Origin: Anadara kagoshimensis | Lineage: Eukaryota > Mollusca > Bivalvia > Arcoida > Arcidae | DNA length: 64,000 nucleotides | Assembly: GCA_021292105.1 (NCBI GenBank) | Contig: CM037862.1 | Coordinates: 6,366,765-6,430,764, forward strand | Direction: 5' to 3' | In this document: piece by piece, positions 48,101 to 59,191 of the stretch | How positions within the stretch are numbered: the stretch's first letter is position 1 | How the letters are laid out: each line of letters begins with the position of its first letter | The notes under the pieces: model-generated | Seen by the model: the letters and a program-made list of their open reading frames with translations, nothing else | Databases searched by the model: none | What the model was told of the DNA's origin: nothing | Position numbers and translations under genes: made by a program

Positions 48101-51100
48101 TGATTTCCACCACTGTTAAATGAGGTTCTTGTTGTTAAGTGATTTCCACCACTGTTAAATGAGGTTTCTGTTGTTAAGTGATTTCCACCACTGTTAAATG
48201 AGGTTCTTGTTGTTAAGTGATTTCCACCACTGTTAAATGAGGTTTCTGTTGTTAAGTGATTTCCACCACTGTTAAATGAGGTTCTTGTTGTTAAGTGATT
48301 TCCACCACTGTTAAATGGGTTCTTGTTGTTAAGTGATTTCCACCACTGTTAAATGGGTTCTTGTTGCTAAGTGATTTTCGCCACTGTTAAATGTGATTCT
48401 TGTTGCTAAGTGATTTTCGCCACTGTTAAATGGGGTTCCTGTTTCTAAGTGCTGATCATCTTTCAGAAGAAAGAGGGGGATATTAAATGTGATTTTTCAT
48501 TCTTCTGTCTGTCCACAGTTCTTGTCTAATTCTCCAAAACCATAAAGCACTATATCACAAAATTTGGTGCAAAGCATCAACATAGATAGAAGATGTGCAT
48601 ATCATTAACTCAAGTTGGTTTACTCATTTTCCATGGAGTTATGGCCCTTTGACTGAAAAACCTAAAACAGTTCAAATTTCTGAATTGCATGATTGGAGCC
48701 AAAATCTGATTTGATATTTAGCTTCTCTATAGTCTTAAACTATTACTGTGCTTCATTCACTTAATGAAAGGACTACGTATGATAAGGGGGTCAAAATGGC
48801 CCTTGTAGCTGAAATACAATTTTTGGTATATTAATACATGAACATATGACATATTTGAAAATAGAGGTCATTTGCCTGTCTGACCTCTATAATGACCTTG
48901 AATTGGGGGGTCAAAGGTCATAAGGGTCAATCAACTATTTTCTGTTGTTTCCTATGTATTTATGCATTTTAATTATTTTTTCAGAGATTTATGACGTGTA
49001 ACATTATTTTCCGGTTAAAATAAAAGCATGTGTATGAAAAATAAGAAATGTCTTGCCGAAATATTGATCTCAACTGGTTTTTTTCTGGATTTTTAAAATG
49101 AAGAGTGAAAAAAATGTTACATGACTACATAAAATTTTAGTTGTTTAGTAAATACGACACGACACGTCTCTTGGAATTTGAGTTAGAAATGTGAAATTGA
49201 TAATATAGATCAATTATATAAAACAAAATTTGCACCATTTAATGAGAAGACTTGTGAACTAATGATAATTACGGAAAGGGGGATAACTCATTCAGTGTAA
49301 ACAGAACACCAATACCAATCAAGAAATCATGTTACTACCTTTGTAATACATTTTACCAGATTTTTTTCTTTTCACTTGAAACAGACACCAATTTTCTAGA
49401 CTTTCTGTTGCAAAATATACATTTTGTATTACTCCCAAATCTGCAGAATATGGGAAGCCTTATGCTATTTGGGCTACCTATAAGAAATATTGTTTTGTCG
49501 TTACTCTCATCTGCCTCTCGATTGAATTTGTTTGTTCTTTTTTTCATAATAAAATTAAATTCTGGTTGGATGAATGTTGTTTAGCTTGATTTTCACCATT
49601 CTATAAAAAATCAATATATGAACACCTGCAGAGGAAGTGTCAAAATAAAATTGACATGCTGTCAATTTCAAAAGTACACAATTATTTTATCAGTACACAC
49701 ATTTAAAAAGACAGAAATAAGTAAAATAAGTATAATATTTGTAACAGTAATAATTAAATTAACTTTTACTGTATACATGTGATCTATCTCATATGTACCA
49801 TCTGACAGAATTATCTCCCTTTGTGAAATTTACAAGTTGGTTGTTTTAAATTGGAAAGTTCGACCCCGGTTCATGCATTAACCACTGTGAATTTTTGCAC
49901 AAAACTTTTCATATACATATCCTTTTGATTTGGGCCTTAATTATGTTGGTTAAAGCTTGAACCCATATCTAATTTTTGAAAAGATATAGAAAATTAGATG
50001 TTTTTCCACAAATTGTATGCACAATTGGAACCCTAAAAGGTATTGTAAGGCATATAATGTTTTAACAATGTTTCCCTCACAAGTTTACTACCTTTTATTA
50101 ATTATTTTAAATTGAATAATGGCAAAATAAGGATTAAAAACCAGATTTTTAGCTATAATTCTAGTCTGTTGTGGTGCTGATAAAACAACAGCATTGTACA
50201 TTAATGTGTTCTGAATATTTATTTTTGCAATATTCTATATAGAAATGATATATAAGCCATATTCTGAGAAAACTTTATGGCTTTATTTTCAAATAAAATG
50301 GCACACTACATGTCACAGGAAGACTATTTTATGAAATCTAACAAAAGTCGTGATAAATTATCTCCCCTTGTTTGTTACCAAATCCAGATTTTGTGATCCA
50401 GATTTTGTCAAAGTTCTCAGTGTGGTTTCATTTTCAATGGCGACTTTATTCTGTTACTGCTTGATGCAATTACGTCATATTTTGCAGTTCAATGACCATC
50501 AATGTCTTTTATATCAAGAAAACATGTAACAAAAAATCATTTTATGCAAATTAGCACACTACAATTTCTCAAAACAAACCAAAATGTGCAGAAAAACACA
50601 AGTGACTAATAAAACAATTAAATTTGCTTCGGTTTACAACCAAACAAATGTCACTAAGACCATACCTTTTAAATAACATGTGTATTTTTAAGCTTGGTAA
50701 TGGTATATAGACTAGAAATATGTTGACCTTTGACCCCTAGGTTAGAGGTCAAGGTCAGTTGGACAGGAAAAATATTACCATTTTCGTTTAGAGTAGACCT
50801 TGATGTAATAATATGCTAAAAATAAAGATTCTATGAAGTGGGCCATTTTGACCCCCTTATCATACGTAGTCCTTTGTTCGAAAAATGGGTAAAGCATTTT
50901 TGCGCTAATTACCAAATACCTTCATAATGTGATTTTGTCTGGAGTAATTCTGCATAACTATGAAGCACTGTTTCATGAAACCTGGTGCAAAGCATCAACA
51001 TTGATAGGAGATGCACAAATTATTAACCCGAGTTAGTTATGGCTCTTTGATTAAAAAGTCTTAAATGGTGAAATTTCTAAAACACATGTCTGGAGCCAAA

Positions 51101-54100
51101 ATCTTATGTGATATTTGGTTTTTGTATAGTCTTAAACTAATAATTCATTCATTTCTAGAAATTTAGTTGCAAAATGCACAGCATCAAAATTGACAGCAGA
51201 TGTGCATATCATTAACCTGAGTTGGTTTGCTTATATTCCTGTGAGTTATTGCCCTTTGAACATGGGCACAAATAACCATAAAAAACCTGTTTGTCTGGGA
51301 TCCTAATTTGCTTGTTATGTGTTATTTTCAGTGCCATATGATGTTAGAAGAACATGAAGAATTATTAGAAAAGTATTATTTTACAGTATTTGCCAAACAT
51401 TTAAGTACACAAGATATGCATGAATGGTTTTGTATTGAAAATGTAAAAGGTAAGTTAATGTCCTTGCAGCAAATGATTGATGAATGGGGATTTACGTCCC
51501 AGTCAAGAATATTTCACTTTAATTGAGGTGTCACCAGCTATAGCTAAAGTGGAAGAAATTTTGACTCAGGGTCAATGTGCAGGGACAGTTCTTAAGTGTG
51601 CCATGCTTACTATCATATGGGATATCCTTTTTAGGTCTTTTCTAAAGGACCCTGCAACTTTCATTTCTAAATGCACAGTGCTTGGCAAATAAACAGTCAC
51701 AACCTATTTTTAAGTTTTGGTCGGACCCGAACAGGGTTTGAACCCTGACCTGCCACATACAGAAATAGCATTCTATCAACTGAGCTAACATATTGGTATT
51801 CAGTTCAATGTACATGTAATCAGTCTAAATAGAACACTTTCATGACTTCAAAACAGAAGTCCATACAGAAACCAATCAAACTGTTTTGTCACTGCTATAT
51901 ATTTTATTCACAGAGTATAGAAAAGCATGCACAAAGCATGCTTTATTTCTGCATAGACAGAAAGTTTTTTCTAGGTAATTCTTATAAATTAATTATAGAA
52001 AAAAGCTAAAAGAATGAAGTAAAATTGTGTTCTATTGTCTTATGATGTAAAAAATACTTAAAAACAATAAATCCCATTTTCCTATGAATTCCCTATCAAG
52101 CCTTATTTGTATATAGTATATTCTTACTAACAAAAGCTTTTCCTACATGTGTGTTGATGGTTAATCATGTTGTTGATAATACTGACACTGGGTGACTTAA
52201 ATAGTCATTGTACTTTAATTTTCAGCTTGTTGCCCAAATAATACATATGGACCTAAATGTTCACCATGTACTGGAGGGACCGAGAGACCTTGTATGGGAA
52301 ATGGAGAATGTGATGTAAGTACCGGTATTTGATGATTCAGTGTTCAATCTTCCTCTAGCTGTTTAATGAATCATTAATTAATCTGCTTGAAACTGTTTTA
52401 GATATTGTAAACGTATTTATCTTCAGGGTGTACTAATGTTGCGCAAAATTAAATACCAAGCAAAAATTATATTATACTTATTATATTATAGTGCATATTT
52501 TAAAAATGTGAAAATTTAACAATGCGGATATGTCTAAATTTTCTATACGGCGAAAATAAATACACACAAAATTAAATACATTTACAGTATAAAATACATG
52601 TTGATAGAATCTTTAATTTTTATGTGATGTGTTTATATTAAATACATATGTATGGTATATTGATATTGAAGCACAGCTGGCAGACAACAGTGACAGCAGA
52701 ATTAAAAGACATGAAGTTGTCTTGGGAATAGCATACTAAATGAACTACGGAGAGTTGAGTAATAGTGATTAACATCTCTATCAAGAATATTTCACTTATA
52801 TCAACATGGCACCAGCTATAGGCGAAGGTGCAGAAATTTTTGCTGTGCATTGCACTAATGGCATTATATGGTAGAGTTTTTTATCATGCCACAACTAACA
52901 TGACATGGGACTGTGTGTGTAATCTGGTTTTGTGAAAAAACAATAGATTTTCTGAGACTGTTTAAGCTATCATATTTTGTTCCAGGGTGCTGGTACCAGA
53001 CAAGGATCAGGGCGTTGTACCTGTGATAGAGCGTACAATGGTGAGACCTGTGAATCATGTCAACTTGGATATTACGAATCATACAGGAACACGACACATG
53101 TAAATTGTGAAAGTAAGATTTTGTAGAATTTTGATTGGCTATATAGTAAGATTGATACTTGTAGCTTTTATATACAGTTTTAGGCCAAAACAAGAATTGG
53201 TTTTGATTACCGGGTACAACAAACTTGCAACAAAGTCCTTCCAATATTGCTTCCATGTTCAATTCTTCTACATTTATTTAACTACAAAAATTTATGGCTG
53301 TCTTCATTTTACTCAAAAAATCTATACATTACTCTGTGTTGATTGACCCTAAAAACTTTTCAGACATAAGATAATTTTCACTGTTTCTCAGCGACCTGGA
53401 AAATGGAAAAATGTGCAGGAACAATTTGTTTCTATAATTACATATTATGCTAGTTTTAATTTTACAGCACTAGACAGCCATTTTTGAAATGCAATTCCTC
53501 ATCAGTAGTGCTTGGACCAAATTTGTGAAACAAAATTTAATATAATAGATTTTAATTTCCATCCTTCTAACTGTCCATCCAGACCCTTGTCCAGCGCAAT
53601 CCTCTATGAAGAACTATTTTACAGAACTTTTTGCAGAGCATCAGCATTGATAGGAAATGCATATATCATTAACCTGAGTTGGTTTGCTAATTTTCCTGTG
53701 ATTTATGGCCTTTTGAACAGAAGTGCAAATTGCAAAATTGTGTCATCTGGCTGGGATCCTAATTCACTGAATTTGCTTGTCTCCACAGTTTTACACTAGA
53801 CAATGACAAATTGACATATACATGACAAACAATAAGTACTGACTTTTATCCTGTTACCATTAACATATATTTAATTGTTTTTCTTTGTTTCAGAATGCCA
53901 TCATAGATGTAGAGTATGTTCAGCAGAAGGACCAAAAGGTTGTTTAACTTGTAGAGAGGGTTATACAAAAGCTTCAGATGGAGAGTGTATAGGTATGTGT
54001 ATATTTATAAAGACTGGTTGTATTAGCCACTTGATGTTTTAAGCCCCTACCATGCAATGCATTCTGCAATCTTGCTAAAAGTCAATGTGTAAGGAAGCTT

Positions 54101-57100
54101 CCTTAAGACGTGATTTTTAATTTGTTCAGATTTTTGCTTTGGGGACTCAAATGGGGAAACTGTAGCATGATCCTTATAAAATTCAATACAATCCTCTCTG
54201 GTGAGCATTCAGTATCATCCATTGGCCAATTTGCAAAAATGAGCTTTTACTGTATATATGTTCCAACAAATGAAGGATCTTTTGTAAACATTACATTCTG
54301 CAGTGGTAGAACATTAGTATGTTTTAATCAAAGAGCATTTGAATGTCTTACACCACAGTTGTTTATTATTTTTTCAGATGTAGATGAATGTACCAGGGAG
54401 AAGTTAGATTGTGGACACAACACATACTGTGTAAATAACGAGGGGTCATATGACTGTATCAGTAAGTATATATCAATAAAGCTGTTATAGCTAGCTATAC
54501 AGGAGGTGCTTACCCTTCAAGAGCACCTGTCCTTACTTCCCTGGTGGATGTTCACATGTTTAACTTAATTTGCCAGTTTACAAAGTTTTGAGCTAGGGCC
54601 TTATCTTGACAACTGTCATTTAGTTTGATCGTAGCCCTGTCTTGGTTAACGTAATGTACATGCTTGAGCTTTGCCCCATCTTGACAACATTGTAAATGTT
54701 TCAGCTTATCCTGTTTATTTTGACGACCTGTACATAATGCAGAATAAATTATGCCAAACCTATGATTTTGTGTGAGCATCACAGACTATGGGAAATAATT
54801 TTGGCATATTTTTATGATAATAGATAAATATTCCATTTTGTTTTTCATGCTTTCACTTTGTCAACTTTTGATATTTCAGTATATTGGAGACAGTCAACTT
54901 CCTTACTTAGTAAAGGTTATGTTAGCATGTGACCATTTTCTCACTGTCAGTTGTTTTCAGATTGTACAGTATGCATTTAGTTTTCATATTGAGTGTATTT
55001 TATTTCCAGATTGTGATGACGGCTGTGACACATGTACAGGTCCTGGACCAGATAAATGTATAGAATGTAGAGCTGATCATTATCTTGATGAAGAGAAAAT
55101 ATGTAGAAGTAGGTGTAAATGTACATCTGAGCATGCAGTTTCATCAGACTGATATAAGTCTCTCCTGAGCACACAGTCTCATCAGACTGATATAAGTCTC
55201 TCCTGACCATGCAGTCTCATCAGACTGATATAAGTCTCTCCTGAGCACACAGTCTCATCAGACTGATATAAGTCTCTCCTGACCATGCAGTCTCATCAGA
55301 CTGATATAAGTCTCTCCTGACCATGCAGTCTCATCAGACTGATATAAGTCTCTCCTGACCATGCAGTCTCATCAGACTGATATAAGTCTCTCCTGACCAT
55401 GCAGTCTCATCAGACTGATATAAGTCTCTCCTGAGCACACAGTCTCATCAGACTGATATAAGTCTCTCCTGACCATGCAGTCTCATCAGACTGATATAAG
55501 TCTCTCCTGAGCACACAGTCTCATCAGACTGATATAAGTCTCTCCTGAGCACACAGTCTCATCAGACTGATATAAGTCTCTCCTGAGCACACAGTCTCAT
55601 CAGACTGATATAAGTCTATCCTGAGCACACAGTCTCATCAGACTGATACAAGTCTCTCTTGAGCACACAGTCTTATCAGACTGATATAAGTCTATCCTGA
55701 ACATACAGTCTCATCAGACTGATACAAGTCTCTCTTGAGCACACAGTCTCATCAGACTGATATAAGTCTATCCTGAACATACAGTCTCATCAGACTGATA
55801 TAAGTCTCTTCTGAGCACACAGTCTCATCAGACTGATATAAGTCTCTCTCTTCTGAGCACACAGTCTCATCAGACTGATATAAGTCTATCTTGAGCACAC
55901 AGTCTCATCAGACTAATTTTTGTCTCAGCTTCAGAGACTTAAAACAACTAAGAGTCTAAGACTATCACATCGAACACCAGTCCCTTGCAAAGTTAACCCT
56001 AAGTGCCCCATATGCTGGGAAACAATCCCTTGCAAACTTATCACAAAAGTTCCATAGATGGAGTATTTCTGCAGGTACTTGGTACTTATTCATTTAACAG
56101 TTTTGTGGACTGGAACACTAAGTTTTTTCAATTTAAAAACATAATGGGTTAATGTAACAATATCAGTGTTGCCTACATCAAGCTTACTTATGCAAAATAC
56201 AGTAGAATTTATAAAATCTGACTGCCCAGGATAACTTAAAGTAGTTATTTAGTCTTAACTTTTTTAAATGAAATTGGGACCTCATTGGCAGAGTGCAGGT
56301 CACAGCACTTCTCATTACCTAGGATGGACCTAAGTCCCACTTGACTAGATTTTAGTTTAAAAAGTTTGTAAGTTCACTTGTTAAAAAGTTGGTGGTTTTC
56401 TCTGCATGAGCATTCTGATTTCCTCCATCATTGCAGAACTGACCCCTTAATATAAGTGGAAGATGGGGGTATATTACACTACCCCAGTGCACTTCCAGTT
56501 AGCATAAATTTCACTGTAATATATGATTTACAGAATTAACTGTACATGAGTTTATGTTTGATTTCAGAATGTGATGATGCCTGTTGGGGTTGTACAGGAC
56601 CAACAACAGAGGACTGTAAAAGATGTAAAAAAGAATATGAATTAGTGGATAACAAATGCACAGGTAAGGATATGAACGAAAACGCCATTGGTTATATTTT
56701 GAATATGTAAGGGATCTCAAAATAGTATTACTTCTTAAAGTTTGATAAAAATGTTGTGTACCTTTGCCAAATGCATATTAAACTTACAGTGCCTTTTTGT
56801 CAAGATTGGAAATACACAGCAGCCCCAAACCTAGCAATTTGCCTTCCCATAGTTAAAGTTGGGGACAGTAAAAGTTATTAATTATAAAGTAAAAAAGATT
56901 GAAAATGCATTAAATTTGGAAACTTGAATGTATTGACTTAAACTTGAAATAGAATATATACCGAATACACCTGTATATGATTGCAAACCTGGTTCACTTT
57001 GATTCAAGGTCACTTTCACCTTTAGGAAATGTTAGGAAGCTTGATGGTCATATTTTTTTTAAGAACCAAAACGCCCAAATATCAGAGTTATACTCATGAA

Positions 57101-59151
57101 ATAAATAAATGTATATCTTTTGCAGATATAGATGAATGTACTACACAGAAGGACAGTATATGTACTGGTGGAAATGTTGACTGTATAAACACACCTGGAA
57201 GTTACACCTGTCAATGTCACCAAGGCTACGAGATGCAGGATAATGTCTGTGTTAAGAAACCAAAAGGTAAGATATGTTAACTGAATAAAAATACCTTTCA
57301 ATGTTACCAAGGTTAAGCAATGCAGGAAATGTTCTCTTTTGACCTTTCAACTTTCGACCTTATTTAGGTATGTGACACTTAATCTTATATTGGTATAGAT
57401 TTGTGCCAAAATCAATCAAAGTCCATCTATAGAGACTAGCATTGTGATTTTTATGTACCACATGGGTACTGTAAATGTAAAAGGGTGGCTATAATAGAGG
57501 TGAAAGGTTTTACCACTGTATGATGTATGATTAACTTTCATGGCTAATTTACTACCACCCCCTCAACTAGTTTGTGGGGGTACATAGGAAACACTATGTC
57601 TGTCTGTCCCTCTATCTATCCGTCTGTCTGTCCATCTGTACATGTAAAATCATGTCCTGGCCATATTTCATCAATGCTTTGGAGGACTCTCATGAAACTT
57701 CACATGGATAATCTTCATGATCCAAAGGTGTGTCATGACCTTGAACCAAGGTCATATCAGAAAGGTCAAGGACGCAGGAAACCTTTAAATGTTGGGGGTG
57801 GGGGTATTTGGCTCTTAAGAGACAGTTCTAGTTAACACTGAAAGATGTTTTATGGTTTTATGGGTATGCACTAAGACATATGAATATATTTTTTGAGTAA
57901 TTTAAAAGACATTAGGAAACTTGTTTATTACAGAAGTAGTTTAGAGACATATATGTATTGTACTAAAGGATGATTAAAATACTCTTGTTCTTTTATGTTT
58001 ACTGACAAGATTTAAATCTGTAGTCATTGTGATCAACTAAAACACAGTCATTTCACCTGTCAAGCTGACCATTTTCTTTAGTAAGACATTAAATTAAAAT
58101 CACAAGATCTGAAAAAATTATTAAAATCAAATGTCTGCCTAAACAAGACTTAACACATTATCTCATTGAAATGAGAATTATAAGATTTCTAAAGATTTGG
58201 TGAATTTAACTTGGGCCAGTTTGGTAGAAGAAGTAAAATTAATATAAATACATGTATAAGGGAAGTAAAAAATGGAGTTCATATATTGTGACCTAGATCA
58301 TACAATCGACCATATCCACTGATCCATTATTGCTGATGAAAATTGTAAACCATGTTCAGCATGCATATGTACACCATTTTGACCTTACATAGTAAATTCC
58401 AGGTAATGGCCAAACCAATTTTTCCTATAAACTTTTATGATCCATATCCCCCTTCTCAAATTTTTATAAGCAAGGAAATATACTTTTTTACTTGTACAAT
58501 CCAGCCTGTTTTTGCCAAGCACTTGGTATTGCGAAATGAGTCACGGTTCTTTGGATGGAAGCTTAAAATAAACAAGTCCTGTGTCACGGTAGGCATGGCA
58601 CGATAAAGAACCCTGCTATATAATGCCATCAAGGCAACGCACAGGCCAAATTTCTGCACTTTCGCCTATTGCTGGCGATGTCTCAATACAAGTGAAATAT
58701 TTTGACTAGGATGTTAAACACCATTATTCAACTACTTCATCTTGCCCATATTCATAGGTACAATTTTTTTGATTCAGGCTTTCATGTGACCTATTGTTGT
58801 CAGATTTTGAGTTTCGAGTGTGGTGGTTTACAATGTCTGCTGACAACTCTTATTGAGAATAGTTTGTACTGCCTTATATGAATTTATTGACTTGTATAAT
58901 TGCATATACATGTAAATAGTATGAAAACAAGTGGTATTCAGCTTGCAAGTTAAGCCTAAAGTTCAATTGGGCAATTGGAATGAACATTAGGTGATAGCAT
59001 AAATGTTACCAGTACATGACAGTTGTGTTCAGCTGCAATATTTTCAGATATCAAATTTTTTTGAATGTGGATTGGGAGTATACTCTCTATCACCTTATTA
59101 AATACTTCAGGGAGGAATGATAGACTTACATAGTGCATAAGTGAATTAGTA

Positions 59152-59191
<40 letters not shown>

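Noticed and set aside
53107-53346. Extension of CRELD exon 52986-53112 as coding
   Set aside because: The frame after GTAAG has no cysteines of the EGF pattern, while splicing to 53894 restores the conserved furin-like repeat.
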